Positions 1 to 13,135 of a stretch of DNA of 64,000 nt are shown piece after piece (position 1 is the first letter of the stretch; each line of letters begins with the position of its first letter). The DNA lies in NCBI RefSeq assembly GCF_963678635.1, contig NC_087067.1:6672647-6736646 (forward strand). Reading direction: 5' to 3'. This stretch comes from Symsagittifera roscoffensis (taxonomy: Eukaryota; Xenacoelomorpha; Acoela; Convolutidae). Below the pieces are notes generated by a model. It searched no databases. It had not been told where the DNA came from and worked only from the letters and a program-made list of their open reading frames with translations. Made by a program: the position numbers and the translations under genes.

Positions 1-2358
1 GCAATGGCAATGCAAAATGGTCCCTTGGGCAATAAACTCAGCGGTGCGACCAAGATTCCTTACTATACACAACACCGAAAATATTAAGTTGGTAGTAAGT
101 ATTCTGATGGAAAATATGTCATTTGCATCTCTTGTACTACTCTTAGGTTTTCCCGTCCGCTCTGGAATCGCCAGAGTTTCTTATTGAACTTAAATTCAGA
201 AAATATAAATCTAAATACAGAAAGACCTAAATGACCAGAACATAATTTTATAACCTAATATAAAAAGGGCCGCGAGTTATCAGCACAACTGTTCAACTGC
301 AATTTAACTTCCAGTTAACTCAAATAAATTATTCTCCTTCTCTAAAGATTCCTAACTAACATATTACACTCAATTTTTAGGTACAATTAACCAATTTGAC
401 CTGCTAAAGTTATTATTGCCTCAACGCATCACAATTAGTTTGAGGTACTTTAACTGATTTCTCCAATTTCAAGAAACGATGTTCTTATCTCTGATTAGAA
501 ACAACTACTCAACTGCATTGCACTCATCGTTCTCTAACTGAGAACCAACTCTTTTGAAACTGAGCACCAACTGTTCTACTGAGGGTAGGCTGCAAGTCCT
601 GACATTCACTCTGGTACCCTCGCACAAGGTTCTAATCTGAGTTTTTCCCTGACGACGCTAGTTTTGAATGCAAAGTTGGCCTTAGACAACTTGAACTTTG
701 TAAGCTATTTTTTGCAACCATCAGGTCCAATCTCACCTCCGAACCAGAATTTGTTTACGAAATTAATCTGCCAAGGTTTTTTTTTTTTCATTTTCTCATA
801 ACTTTTCCCTTCTCCCCTGGTGAGAGGAAAAGTTTTTCAGGGGAAAAAACAGCCTGTAAAATTTGTGAAAATCCCATAAACAACCTCTTCTAATTCTAAC
901 ATTTTGGCTCCTAGGGATAAGCTATTCCTTTCATTGAGTCCAATTGGGTCTTTAAACGACCACCATGAAACCAATAGAAAAGTTTGTTTCATCGATTTAT
1001 TTTGGGGTCCTAATTCCCATTCCTTTTTTATGTATGATCTAACTCCTTTTCTCTCGTCTAATTGTAATTCTTTCTTTAGCATAATCACCAAGCTAAATCA
1101 AATTCAATTTCTGCTAAATGTTCTCTGATTCAATCCATTACACTTGTGTTGCAACGTAAAACTTTATCCCTTTCAGCATCTACTTTTGTTACAATGGACA
1201 AAATTCCTCTAAATAAATAGAAAAGTGACCAATTCCAATTTCGGCAGATTGGTGCTGGCCACTACGCCACTTTCTGGTGTTAATCTCGGGGTTTTCGATG
1301 AATGTCATAAAAGCCTCAGAGTCATTCAAAGATCATCCAGGGATCACCCGGGGTCTATCTTCCGCATTCAAATTTAGACTCTCTTTGGGCTCCTACCTAT
1401 CAAAATTCGTTCATATCCCATTAACACTTCCCAATTTCTCCATTTTAGGAATCTTTATTGCTTTTCCCATGAGATGTGAACCGGAAGGGGTGGTCGAAGC
1501 GGTTTGGGTTACTGTGGGTTCTTTTTTAAGTATGGGTTTTAATGTCTATTGCGGTCACATTGTCGTCAAAAAACACTTCTTCCTTATTTTGCGTAAATTG
1601 CCTACTTCGGGTTTAAGAGTTTTTGTTCCCAAGTGCTAATGACCTCCAGTCTAGCAGTCAGAGTTGGTTCTTATTGTGTATCATATGAGACGTAACTTGC
1701 TTTTATCAATCATACCATATTACAATGTCTTGGCTGCCTACGTTCAGTGGGGGGGGGGGGGGGGAGGGGCGAGAAACGGCTTCCGTGCTTCCGGGATGTG
1801 AATTATTTACTTAGGTATTTTCTTAGCACTGTGTATCTGGAAGTTTCATTTCCTGGTCTACTAAGGATGTATGTAAGCACCCTGGTCTACTAAGGAGTTC
1901 TGTAAAAAGAACCTCTATGGTAAAATCTAGAGATTCAGCCTGCATGTTAGAGGGTTCCTTTAATTTTTTCAAGACTGAATACCTGGTTTACCTGGGCAAA
2001 AGGTTGATTTTCCGAGATCTCAAGAAGTTGTTACTTCTTCTTGTTACCGAATTCTTGCAGTTCCCTATTACCGCTATGCAGGGGCCTGTGAGGGGTGAGG
2101 ACGTTGCTACACATTTATAAAGACTTAATGGCCGGTGTTTCGGCAAGTATCGGCAATGAAGTTGAAATTCTGTTATTCCATGTTTGAGCTTTCTCTAAAT
2201 TTTGATATTCCTGATTTGTTCACCTTATTTCAATAATCACTCATTTGGGTCCTTAAACTATCGTAGCATAAAATTATAACCCACTATGAAAGCAACATGA
2301 TGGTGTCCAGAGCAAATTTGCTATTAGTTGATTTTTTAGTAGAGTCGTCATTTCCGCA
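1..2358 (-). repeat. Left (3') LTR of gypsy element A, about 2.35 kb
   Basis: This copy aligns along its length with about 6140-8468. Examples are the ATGGTCCCTTGGG-type start, the shared block near 1270-1460 versus 7290-7500, and the shared end CTATTAGTTGA...CA. The terminal CA fits an LTR edge at 2358. After 2358 the sequence departs into the element interior. It holds a G17-type homopolymer run near 1749-1765 that the other copy lacks. Short open frames inside it (for example 1277-1639) are not conserved in the other copy and are not called as genes. Confidence 0.65.
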
Positions 2359-3479
2359 GGCTTTCTTCATAGCCTAATTTTCTCCCGGTTAATATAAATG
2401 AATTTTTTAAATTACAGACTTTCTACTACCTTAGTTAACCATATCGAACCTCATAAATTAACATAGGCTACCTTTCACAGCTCTATTGGTTCTATTAGCT
2501 GTTAGGCTTGCCCGTCCCTCAACAACAAGGTAACCTCCTTCTTTTTTCTCTCAATCGAATTACCACTTAACAATTACGCTATTACCTAACCTTATGATAC
2601 TTCCTTCTATTTTCTGTAAGATTTTTTTCCAGTTTAGCTGTGGACCCGTCAGTCAGTCTCTTTCAGGTTAACAAAACTCATACAAAGACTATCGCACAAG
2701 GAGAGTCCCATCTAGGAGACACGGTTGACTCATAATGAATATGCGTTGTTCGATTTAACCTCTCTCATAAAAAAAATTGAGTCGAAGAACAACAATAACA
2801 TATTAGTCTGAGGTGGAGTCGCTATTATATAGAAAACAAGCACCGATAAACTGAATAACAAATTTTCTGATAAATTAGTTGAAATTAATAAAATCGTCGA
2901 CAACAAGCCGAACTAGTGAACGTCTTATTTGAACTGGTTTGATTTCATCTTCAGTCCCAATTTCCATCAGAGATTCAAATACAACCGTCTCAACTGTAGT
3001 AATTATCGCTTCATTTGGAAGATTCGCTGCCTTCAGTCTCCTCTGAGTCGTATCTGTCCACCAAATCGCTCTCTTACCGCAAGTCTTCGTTTCGCCCGTT
3101 AGAATAACTAGTGGCTCTACACTTTAACGATTTTTTTAGCCAAAACATCCTCAAGGGTTCTTACCTTGAGCATGGATCACAATAGAATCCCTATCCCTCC
3201 AAATTGTTCGCCAACAACACCTCGTCTTCGACGTGCATCTCCAATCAAAGTTTCTGTCGCTTTCTTGCAGTGGTTTTGTCTGATTGCACTTATTCGTAAA
3301 CCTAGCGTTTCAACCTGTTGAAGTTCAGAAACTTCCTTTTAATGGGAGTAGGTTGCCTTCCCACCTTATAGTTCTCTTTGGGACATTCTGGTCATTACAA
3401 CAAATAGTCCTTCCTATTGATCAAAAACTTCTTCGACTTAATTTTCACTTTAGACCATACCCAGACCTTGTCACCAATC
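2359..3479 (-). other. Interior of element A downstream of integrase
   Basis: This sequence lies between the integrase remnant and the left LTR in element orientation. It is moderately AT-rich with scattered stops in all frames. The pyrimidine-rich GGCTTTCTTC just after the LTR edge could be a worn polypurine tract on the - strand, but it is weak. No protein motif recognised. Confidence 0.35.
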
Positions 3480-4330
3480 GCATTTCGCAGACCTTGTCGC
3501 TAATCGAGTTTCACGTGACTTTCTTCCAATACTGATCCTTCTGTCAACGTAGGTCCATACCCATTTACGTGTGTATTTCGGAACTGCTCGTCTAGCCATT
3601 CCGCAAAACCATCTTCCGTCAACGGTTCGTTGTGGGGTTCTGCGTAGAGCAGGTCACTGGAATTCCTGTCATGCACCAAACTAAGCGGTATAGCTCCCAT
3701 TTTCCGATTTTTCGTTGTATTGAACGGAAATTTTAAGTACCGCAACAACGTGTCCCACGTCTTTGGATTCTTCGCACAGTATTTTGAAAGTGCATCAACC
3801 ATCTTTGCTCTGTTCCTCTTTGTCTGCCCATTTTTTTTGCATTTTTTGGAAGAAAAACTGGGTTTTTTTGATACCTAGGTGTCGACACAACTCCTGGTTC
3901 AATTTGCCTCCAAATTTTTTCCTTGATTCGTATGCAAGTCGTTGGGAAAATTAAGTTACCAATGCTCCGCTATCTCTTTCGTAATTCTGTTGACACCAGA
4001 GGAACCGCAACCGCAAAGAACGCGAATAGATCCGTTCTCAAAGATTTAGTCGTCGTTCTGGTGTCAGTCGCCCACGTCACTGTTCCCAAGCTATCAATTG
4101 ACCACAGACTGAATCTGATCCTGCGATCAATGGAAGCCAGGACCGCCGCTGGCTTCTGTTTCTTTTCTGTACTCCTGCGTGCTTGGTTAAGTCGCCACTA
4201 AATTTTTCTTTCAGCGTAATTCCTCTTTGTTGGCTATTAGGACCTCTTTCATATCTTAGCCGGATTCTTACCAGCTGCGAGTTGTCCTCCCCTCATTTTC
4301 CTAGAATGCAGTTGATTGAGAGTATCTTTA
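3480..4330 (-). pseudogene. Decayed Ty3/gypsy integrase (element A)
   Basis: Read on the - strand across several frames this is a retroelement integrase. A zinc-binding-domain-like stretch (QLHSRKMRGGQLAAGKNPAKI region, about 4260-4325) is followed by an IDSLGTV block that corresponds to the first core strand. Next comes HTNQGKNLEAN (about 3903-3935), the usual (S/T)D(R/Q)G..F block, with Asn at the position of the second catalytic Asp (3926-3928). Then NGQTKRNRAK (about 3800-3832) corresponds to the nGQ.ER block, with Lys at the position of the catalytic Glu (3818-3820). The longest clean stretch is 3500-3802, containing WDTLLRYLKFPFNTT, matching the W..L....FAYN..H.. segment. Stops and frameshifts plus two lost catalytic residues make it non-functional. 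Confidence 0.75.
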
Positions 4331-5389
4331 CCACCCTCCATTGGAACATCCGTTAGAAAGTTGGGCGGAGAGCTGTCCCTCTCAAACCATTATGCTCTTA
4401 TGCTCAGCTGTGGTTCCATCGCGTCCAGTACGCTAGCACTTCGGGTCCGTACTAGATAGCGAGATTTGTCTCGAATGATTGCATGTTCCCCACTTCGTCC
4501 CTTAACTCTGCCTTGTAGAAAACTTGGGCTTTAGCTTCGGCTCATTTCTGCAGAGAGGAAATCTCACTGGGCGTTCATTCTCAGCGGGTAGCCTCTACTT
4601 CGTCGTTCTCGGCCTCGCTGAAGGTGGCTACCTCCTCCGGGAGGGGCAGTCCTATTCTTCTCTTTGCTTAGTCTAGCGAAAATACTTCGGGGTAAACTTC
4701 ACTGGTTTCATCTTTGTTTTGCACAGAATCAAAAATCCAATTTATTTCTAACTCATCGTCTTCCTCTTTCAACCATTCTATGTTTTGTTTGTGATCCTCA
4801 TAATGATCTATAGGCTCCTTACACGATTGTGACCTCTGACACTGTTCGGCTCTCTCTGCCCTCCTAGATCTGTTGACATCCTTGGTGACTGTATCTTAAA
4901 TAGTTTGAGGGTCAAGTACCAAACCGGTATTGTAGACCCTTCCTTCGGTCCAGTTCCAAGTAGAATCGAGAGAACATCTGAGTTACTTCAGTGATCGCAG
5001 TTCCAGTATATCTGGTTTTTCAGCCCGTGAAACACTAGCGCTTGACTATTGTCATCAGTCTCTCTTTTCTTCAGGTTCGTTAGGATACGTATGTCAACAT
5101 GCATTCCTCATCCCTATGCTGTATCTTTAGAACCCTCGTATCATCGGAATGTCTTTTGATTACGAACATGGAATAATGCTAATCGGGACTCCATTATCAA
5201 ATAACGCCTCCTAAATGCTCCACACATACAAGCATCTGCAGCTGCCCTGTAGGGTTTGCCTTTCATCGCTCGACTGAAACTAGCATTCTCGTTACATGTC
5301 TTCGTTTCCAGCTGCACACTCATCGCACACTCAGTGCAATCTCATCGCTGCACACTCATCGCTGGGTAGTTGATGGAAAAGTGACATCT
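4331..5389 (-). other. Interior of element A between Gag and integrase remnants
   Basis: Short acidic and basic open stretches exist on the - strand (for example 5141-5323, Cys- and Arg-rich). I see no reverse-transcriptase boxes, no retropepsin D-T/S-G and no RNase H motif. The space is too short for a full pol, so an internal deletion is the simplest reading. Confidence 0.4.
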
Positions 5390-6054
5390 TTGATGGCTGG
5401 AATGGCCGGGATAAATCCTTCTTCAACGCATACTTCTCCAAGCCTTGGTGTTTTGATTAATTCGACGCGCTTTGGTGTACTTTACAAGATGACCAGTCTT
5501 ATCGCATTCAAAACAACTTTTCTCGTTCCAATCGTCTTCACAACATAGCGCGCACCAACGTGCTTCTCAACCGCCAGCTCATCGTGCCTCAAATTCTGCT
5601 TCTATCTCTGCGAAGCCAGTTCGTACACCATCTTGTCAGTACTAGTCTGTGCTTTAACTCGTCTAGCGCCATCCAGTTCCTCAACATCGCATTCAGACAA
5701 GTTTCTTGAATTCGGCTCTGGCAGCTGCTCGACTCTGAAATAGCATCAACCGTTGATCCAATTCCCCTAGCATTCTCTCTAGCGTGGGTTCCGGGAAACT
5801 CTCAAATTCTCCTGAAATGGCCCGAAATGCGCGTAAATTTATCAAGCGCCCTGCCAATCGAGAAAGCACACAGCACCATCCTAACTTGTTTGCTTTTCCA
5901 CCGGTTGCCATCTGCAACCCGAGCGAAGTATTAGGTCCTGTCTGCCCAACTCGGTACTTGCAAGAACTAAATTAATCTGGCCGTATTGTTCCAAAACCGA
6001 ACAATCCTTGATGCCTGTCACGGGAATTCGCCGCTGCACCGCAGCCTCAACCAT
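5390..6054 (-). pseudogene. Decayed Gag with a single zinc knuckle (element A)
   Basis: On the - strand an ATG at 6052-6054 opens a frame that runs about 57 codons to an in-frame TAG (5881-5883). It then continues in the same frame with a charged, helical stretch (ISGEFESFPEPTLERMLGEL, then QSRAAARAEFKKL). After a frameshift the sequence reads CFECDKTGHLVKYT (5474-5515), a CCHC zinc knuckle with the first two Cys and the His in register and Thr where the last Cys should be. Position directly inside the 5' (right) LTR and the knuckle support Gag. No later protease motif was recognised. Confidence 0.65.
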
Positions 6055-6118
6055 TGGGGCTTGCCCTGCCTCATTCCAAGGAGCATCAATATATAATTGG
6101 GGGTTCGTTTTCTAGATC

Positions 6119-8468
6119 TGTTTTTGAACTGTACTTTAAAGTCACTGCAAATTGGTCCCTTGGGTAAGGAACTCAACGGCGCCACCGATATTCATTACTG
6201 TGAACAAAAAATCCCGAAAGTGTTAAGATGGTAGCAACTATTCTGTATGGTACTATATCATTTGCCCCCTTTTTTACTGCTCTTAATGTTTTCTATTTTG
6301 CTTCAATTGAGATAAGAAAAACTCAAAAACAAAAGTATCTAAATGGCCAGAATATAGTCTACTAGCCTGATATAAGAAAAGACCATAAGTAATCAGCATA
6401 GTTATCTAAATTCCAATTGTTTTAAATAAACTATTCTCCTTCTCTAAAAGTTTTGAAGTAACCATTTACACATAGCAGTTAAGAACAACTAATTAGGTTG
6501 ACCTGCTGAAATTAAAAATATTTATACAGATCACTATTTCTTTGAGGTACAACGTAGCTGTAACTTTTCCACTATGTTTTTCAATTGAGATTTACTTAAA
6601 GTCAAAGTTATCATCGAGCCTACAAGTCCCGAAATTTTCTGGCACCCTTGCTTAAGACCCTTTCTCTGGCTGACACTAGTTATGAATGCCAAGTTCAACA
6701 TAGGTACCTTCAACTAAATTGTGCAGATGTCAAATGCATTTTTTAATTACAAGCCAGGTTATGATCAATTGAATATCCTCCATAGATTTCTGTTAAACTA
6801 TGTCAAATTTCTTTTTCCTCGCATGGCCAGGGGAAAATATTCTTCAGGGGAAAAGCCTGCCTGTAACGTTTCCAAAAATGATACAAAAAACCTATGCTAA
6901 CTCTCCAGCTCCTGGTGATAAGCCATTCCTCTCTTTGGAATTCAATTGGGTCAACAAACTACCACCCGGAAGCTTTTAGTTTAGCCCGTGCCGTCGAATT
7001 ACTTTGGGGTCTTAATACACATCCCTGGCATAAGCATGAGCTAATTATCCTGGGTCTGTGTTTCTGTGGTCTACTCGTAACTCTAATAAGAGCATTTTCG
7101 CCGAGCTAAGTTGGACTCATTGTCTGCCAAGTCCGCTCCTATTCAACTATTCAACCCACTACTCCAAGATTACAATGTAAAAACTATATCCATTTCAGCA
7201 TTTGATCCAATTCCCAATAGATAAGTTTCCTCCCAATTATTAGAATCGTGACATAATTCGGCTTCAAAAGGATACGACTGGTGAAAACGCCACTTTCCGG
7301 TGTTAATCTCAGTTTTTCGTGCATATTTGTTCATAAATACCTAAAATGATTTGAAGGTGCTCCATAAAATACCCGGAGTCAATCTTCCGTATTTGAGTTC
7401 AAAATCCCATAGGGATTCTACCCACCAAAATTTGTTAATATCCCATTAGTGCTCCCAATCTTAACTCATCTCAAAATTCCGCTATCATCTTTCCTATGAG
7501 AGGGCTATTAACACAGGAAGGGGTCGTCGGAGTGGTTCGGTCACCGGGGGTACTTTTTGGGGTGAGGTTTCTAGTGTCTATTGCCGCCATAACATCAAAA
7601 TTCGCTCGGTCATATTTTGGTGTATTGCGTAAATCGCCCAATTGCAGTCTAAGAGGTATTTTTCCCTGTGCTAACAACCGCTCCAGCTGTTAGATTTGTT
7701 TCAACTTAGGACACATTGCTATTATGTGTCATAAGCCAAAGTTCTAGGCTACCTGGGTTCAGTGGGGGCCGACAAACGGCTTCGGGATTTCCGGGATGGG
7801 AACGATTTACCTAGAGCATTTTTCAGCGCTGTATATCTGAAGGTTTTTATCTCCTGGTCTACTACGGGTGCATATGTTCCCTAACAGAGCCATTAAATTT
7901 TTCGAAATCCGTCAACTGTCAAGACGGGGATGTGAAAGTTTTTTATGCCCTCTCTTAACACATAGACAATAGGTGTTTTTTTTCGAGATCCCATGAACTA
8001 GTGGTTTCCTCCTCCATCGGGCTTGTACACGTGCCTTATTGGTGCTATGAACGTGTCCGGTTGTGAAACTTTCAGGATTCGGTCTTCTTGTTGGAGGGGA
8101 TTTCTATATTTTTTTATTGCTTATCAGAAAACATGGGCAATAGGTGGATCTTCCGAGAACTCGGGAATTTGTTGCCCCACAAAGGATCGTTTTCTTGGAG
8201 CTCCTTATTAGTGCTTTATAGGGGCTTGTGAGGATCGAGGATGTTGCTACTCGTTTATAAAGACTTAGATGTCGCTTTGTGTGACGTGACAACTTGATTT
8301 TTCTCTAAATTTTGATTGTCCTGCTTCGTTCACTCTAGGTTAATAACCACTCAACTGGGCCGTTAAATTATCCTAGCATACAATTCTAAACCTCTATAAA
8401 TGCAAGGTGATGGTGTTCACATCGAATTTGCTATTAGTTGAATTTGTAATAAAATCACCATTTTACCA
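6119..8468 (-). repeat. Right (5') LTR of gypsy element A
   Basis: Second copy of the long terminal repeat, aligned to 1-2358 with many substitutions and small indels. The outer edge is the CA at 8467-8468, after which similarity to the other copy stops. The inner edge is approximate. TG at 6119-6120 is the best dinucleotide, but I cannot find a clean tRNA-complementary primer site next to it. Confidence 0.6.
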
Positions 8469-8690
8469 ATTAAAAACAAAAACTTTCCTTTTCAAGTTTT
8501 TTTCACATGACTGTAGATCGAGTTTTTTAAATCAGCTTTTGAAAAACTATATTTAACAAATAAAAGAGAAAATTGATTTTTTGACCATAATATAGCGTTT
8601 TTTATTTTTTTTTATTTTTAGTATCTTTTAGAGCCAATGCTTTAGTTTAAAAAAGTGGTGCTTGCCGAAAATGGGTCTTATGCACAGTAT
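8469..8690. other. AT-rich flank of element A
   Basis: Short A/T runs and no coding or repeat signal that I can name. Confidence 0.4.
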
Positions 8691-9010
8691 CAGACAGGGG
8701 ACCCTTTGGGCCCCCTTCCCGCGCTCCCACCCTTGGACCAAAACATGTTATGATAAGAACAGTGATTCCCAACATCCGCAGTTGAAATATGGTTAAAACG
8801 ATTTAGCTCAGGGCAGGTGAAGGCAAACAAACAACACCCCCCCCCCCGCCCCCTAAGGGCTCCGGCCCCTCACCACCCAGAAGTAATATCCCCTCACCTC
8901 CCCATTTGATATTTTACAACGTTCTTTTTTGGCCATCAACCCTTCGGTGACCACACCCCCTTCGGATTTATTAAAAATCCCCCTCGAGAAAACCATAAAA
9001 CCGCCCCTGG
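8691..9010 (-). repeat. F1 hAT-like MITE relic
   Basis: It begins with the CAGGGGACCCTTTGGG block seen in other F1 copies. It ends in CTCGAGAAAACCATAAAACC followed by GCCCCTGG, the decayed alpha terminus of the family (compare 42937 and 17993). The interior has C-rich runs. No intact target duplication is visible, so this is a worn copy. Confidence 0.5.
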
Positions 9011-11379
9011 ATGAAAAGCAACATTGGCTGTAGTGGCCCGTGTTTTATTTATTCGTCAAAATTTAGGATACATATTATTATAAAACCTCAATTCAACAAG
9101 TTGAATTGTCATTATAGACGAGCAATGAAAGACATGAACAACAAATAGGTGCTAAGTGCATTTAGAAAAAGTATAAATTGTCCACTTAAAAAGCAAATTT
9201 TTCAAAAGTTCTCTCGAGTAGTTTTTACGTTTTGAGTTTGATAACGGCCATTTTTCAGCAACGGGAGCATTTTATTCATCGAAAACTTCAGTTTTCATGT
9301 GAATACGGCGTATCATAAAATTTAGGTATATTAGATATTTTAGGCAATTTTCTATACAAATTTTCCTAAACTGAGGGGGGAAATAGGTTCTCACTTTAGT
9401 TGCTCCTTTGTCTAAAAAGAATGTGTCTAGACTACAAAACCGGCAAAAAATTTAATTTTTTTTTGCAGTCAAATTTTGGTTAAGAAATGCTTGCATGGGC
9501 ATAGAACAGATCTATGCCCAAACATACAGTTTCCGAACAAAAATCTGCAAGCAAAAACTTTTGAGTCTTTACTACGTTATCGGCAGTCTTTTAACACAGA
9601 AGAAATTAACAAGTAAATTTTCAATTGCTTTTAGAGCATAACGAGATTTAACCCAAGATTTACAAAAAACACAGACCACGGCTTTCAACTACTGAGATTT
9701 CTAAAGAGGATTTGTATCAAAACTCAAAAAAAAATGTTATATTACTGTATGGAAATTGAGATAGCTTTATTTGATAAAAACAAAAAGGTTGTTTCATTTA
9801 CGATGATATTAATTTTCAATTTATTGGTTTTTAATCTGAACATTTTTGTTTGTATTTTTCTGTTTTCATCTATGGAAAAACTGCTGGTCATACAATTTCA
9901 ACTGTGGAAAAATTGCTAATCAAACAAACTTATCAACAAGAAAACTACGAATCATGCTAGTTTGATTTACAAAATTGACAAAATTTTGGAATTTGTATAA
10001 CAAGATTTTTTTCATAAATGCAACTTCAAAGATAAATTAGTGTCTATAACGACAGTCAGTTTCTCAAAAAAATCATTTTTTACAAGGTTCTTTTTAATGT
10101 ATATAGCTGAACTCTAATTTTCATTAAAAACTTGATTGGTACAAGACTCTTTGGTTGGTTGAGAACTACAAAATTTTTAAGGGCGAGAAGTTTAACCAAA
10201 AAATTTTTTGCCTGTTTTGAAAAATCAGGCAACTTTCTCAGATAGTTTTTTAAAATCAAAGGTAGACGTTTGAAAATTGCTAATTTGTTCATTTTGGGAT
10301 AATTAAGGCGCAATTTGTTGCGTTATCCCGAGTTTTAAAAAAAATCAAACAAATTTTATATAAGGCAAAAATCTAATCATACCTTTTTAATGTAGTGCTA
10401 TAAGTACATAAAATTGCAAGAAAAAGTTATGCTAAGGTAATTTTCCATATATGGAAACTTTATGACTAAAATTTTCTACGTAAACCAAAAAATTTAAAAA
10501 AAAATCCAAGTTTAAAAAGTTTTCGTGTTGCGTTCGCAGCGGAAAAAAAATGAGGAAGACTTTGGTTTACTCAAAATCAAAAGTTGGACGGATTTGCATT
10601 TACGATGCATATGAAACAACGTGAATTGTCTCAGAATTGTTCTACACAAACGATATAATGAAACTATCAAATTTTAAGATTTTCGCAAAAAAAAAACTTT
10701 TAAAGATAAAAACTTCTAAATTTTGAAACTTAAATTAATCAGACATTGATCAAAGCATAAATAAACATACCTTATAAAAAATAAGCGTTATGCGACTTTT
10801 GAAAAAATTATTCAACGTAAAAAGAAGAAAAAAATTCAACTTTCGTGTATCCAGGACGACAATATGCCCACAAAAGTTTAAGCTGAGCAGTCAAAAAAAT
10901 TAGAAAAGGTTTGTTCGAGTACAAAAATCAGCTCATATTCAGTGTTTGACTTGTGCAACAGCTGCTGTGGATGAAAAAACACAATATCTGATACAAGCAT
11001 GGTTTTTGACAGTAAACCTTAATTTCTCATACAAGAAAGCGTTTTTGACAGTAAAAATGTATTTTGCTCAGATTTACGGCCTATCGATTCCGAGAACTAT
11101 TATTCTGATAATCACGCAACTCTTGAATAAAAGCCAACAAATTGCTCAGAAAAAAAATATTTGGGCTAACTTTCGAAACTACATTTTTCACCGCATTTTA
11201 GATGCGTTCAAAATTGAATTGAGGCCAGCAATTTAGTTTTTTTAAAACAATAATAGACGCTAAACACCCTTTGTAAAGTATATGTGAGGGAATTAAATGG
11301 AAAAAAAAACGAAAACAAATAATGTTTTTTTTTTAAATTATTTTGTCAATTATTCAACCAAAAACTATTTAATTGGCCT
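9011..11379. other. AT-rich non-coding stretch
   Basis: Long A and T runs, no codon-like open frame above about 96 codons and no recognisable protein motif on either strand. The open frames at 10080-10313 (-) and 10946-11236 (+) have low-complexity K/L/F/N composition typical of random AT-rich DNA. Confidence 0.5.
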
Positions 11380-11440
11380 TAAAGTGCAGTCGGATTATCC
11401 AGGGCCTGCCCTGATACACAAACCGTCGCATTTTTTCGAT
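11380..11440 (+). repeat. F2 family end fragment
   Basis: GCAGTCGGATTATCCAGGGC followed by CTGCCCTGATAC repeats the hairpin-bearing end of the F2 family (compare 42006-42040), with the CAGGGC stem partly worn. Upstream similarity is faint. Confidence 0.45.
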
Positions 11441-12049
11441 ATATTTAATTCAAAATTGAATGAAACGAAATGAGTATGGGTAACTATCATGTTTAATCGC
11501 TCCATTCGCTAAATAGTGCACGATATTACAAAAACCAAACCAAAGCTGTTCTCGTAATTAGCTTCAAGGCTCAGACCGGAATCATGAATCAGCTTTGATC
11601 TGCTTCTCAGAGTAACCACGGCTATTAGTTTGATATCCACTTGGAGAAAGATTTAAATTGATCGCCCTCTATTCTAAATTTCCTCTTCAAATCTCTTTCC
11701 ACTTTCAATTCTTTTCAGCGCTTAAATAAGCCGCCAATATATTTCCTCTAAAGCCACTTGATTTGAGTTTTATCCGTTCTTCAATACCTTCCTTTGACCA
11801 TTTCGAGAGACTTCATTGCTTGAATCCAAATAAATCTGCTAAGGGATCAAATAATTTACGATTCCATCTGAGAAGCACTTATGAAAATCTCAGATTTAAT
11901 TCTTTTTCAACAACTGTTGATTTTTTTCAGCTGATACACGAAAAATTGAGACATAAATTTTGAATAATCGAGATTATTACACAGACTACTCGCATCACAC
12001 GCGGCTCCAAATATTAGGAGTGATCAATAAATCTCTTAGATCTCCAACA

Positions 12050-12485
12050 AGACTTCTCGTAAATCAGGGCAAAGCCTTGAATTGAATGTTCCGACTGCCC
12101 CTTAACTGGTCTCGAAAAGTTACTGATCAAATTTTTTTATTAAAACTATAAATTTTGTACCACCAATATCAAATGCAAGTGCTAAAATTTGAGTAGAGGT
12201 ATTATGACCAATTAAAGTTGGCCTCAATTCAATTTCGAAAGCTAATTTGATCGTGGTCGCCAATTTTACCAAATTGGTCCAATAGCAACTTTCAAACACC
12301 CATAGGTGAACGAAAATGATCACGGTAAAATTTATTTTTGTATTTGAGATTTGGATGACACAATGTTTTAGATGCAATTTAATATCCATCAGAAACTTGG
12401 AGCTAAAAAGCGAAAGCTGAATAAAAAACCACTCAAGCAGAAATAGTTCGTCACTTTCTTCGAAAGTCAGAGCAAAAACTGATCA
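12050..12485 (-). repeat. Diverged F2 family copy
   Basis: It carries the F2 landmarks in inverted orientation. They are CAGGGCAAAGCCTTG then GTTCCGACTGCC at the left, an ACCAAATTGGTCC core near 12270, AAATGATCACGG near 12315, and the ACTTTCTTCGAAAGTC hairpin at the right edge (about 12455-12470). Strongly diverged from the 41.5-kb copy. Confidence 0.5.
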
Positions 12486-12684
12486 AAACTAAACCGAGAC
12501 TGACCTGACACTGAAACGATTACTCAAGTCACAGACTTCACACAACCCTCAATCCTCAATGAAAATCCTGAGAATTCCGACTGCCCTTCAAAGTCTATAA
12601 ATTGGGATATGGTTCATAAAATTTGATGAAAGTTAATTTTTTTTGAGATTTCTTGCATTTTTTTTCAATCACTTTGTAAACAAG

Positions 12685-13135
12685 GTTGCTCATATCAGGG
12701 CAAAGCCCTAAATGTTTCCGCGACTATCCATAAATTGGTCTCGAATAGTTTTTGCTTAATTACAATCTATGAAAAATAAGATAATAATAATCTATTCAAA
12801 AAAAAACTATGAATCTTAAGCTGAATATTAAGAATCGTGTATGGAATTAAAAGACCAATTAGCCAGCCTCAGTTGAACTCGGAACAATTTTGTGCTGCGG
12901 CATAATTCGACACTCGCGTTTAACTTTCAGCATCAAAGTATCACGCACTTTTATAGTCACGTTAGTCTATAATTGAGCGTTTCACAGCATCCTTTAAAAC
13001 AGAAAAGTCTAGTGGTGAGCACGTTCTTTTTGGGAATATGAATACTCCGATAGAAACAATTTTGAGAAATTCAATAAAAAACCACCCCGAGCATATACAT
13101 TCTTTATTTTCTTCGAAAGTCGTAACAAAAAAAAA
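12685..13135 (-). repeat. Diverged F2 family copy
   Basis: The left end has CAGGGCAAAGCCCT. The right end has ACCCCGAGCATA...CTTCGAAAGTCG. The middle is poorly conserved. It is one of three same-orientation relics in a row (12.05, 12.69 and 13.39 kb), matching the head-to-tail habit of the family at 45-46 kb. Confidence 0.45.

Larger units (their letters stand above)
1..8468 (-). mobile_element. Old Ty3/gypsy LTR retrotransposon A, decayed, - strand
   Basis: Two diverged direct repeats of about 2.35 kb (1-2358 and about 6119-8468) bracket a 3.8-kb interior. On the - strand the interior encodes a Gag remnant at its 5' side and an integrase remnant at its 3' side. The order LTR-gag-(gap)-integrase-LTR and the integrase signature place it in the Ty3/gypsy group. 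The reading frames are riddled with stops. Only about 900 bp separate Gag from integrase, and I see no protease, reverse transcriptase or RNase H there, so the element looks internally deleted. The left LTR starts at or just before the window edge, so the outer end cannot be checked. LTR divergence, clearly visible by eye, says the insertion is old. Confidence 0.7.

Noticed and set aside
1277-1639. 120-codon open frame near the left end as a gene
   Set aside because: It lies inside the LTR of element A and is not preserved in the other LTR copy.
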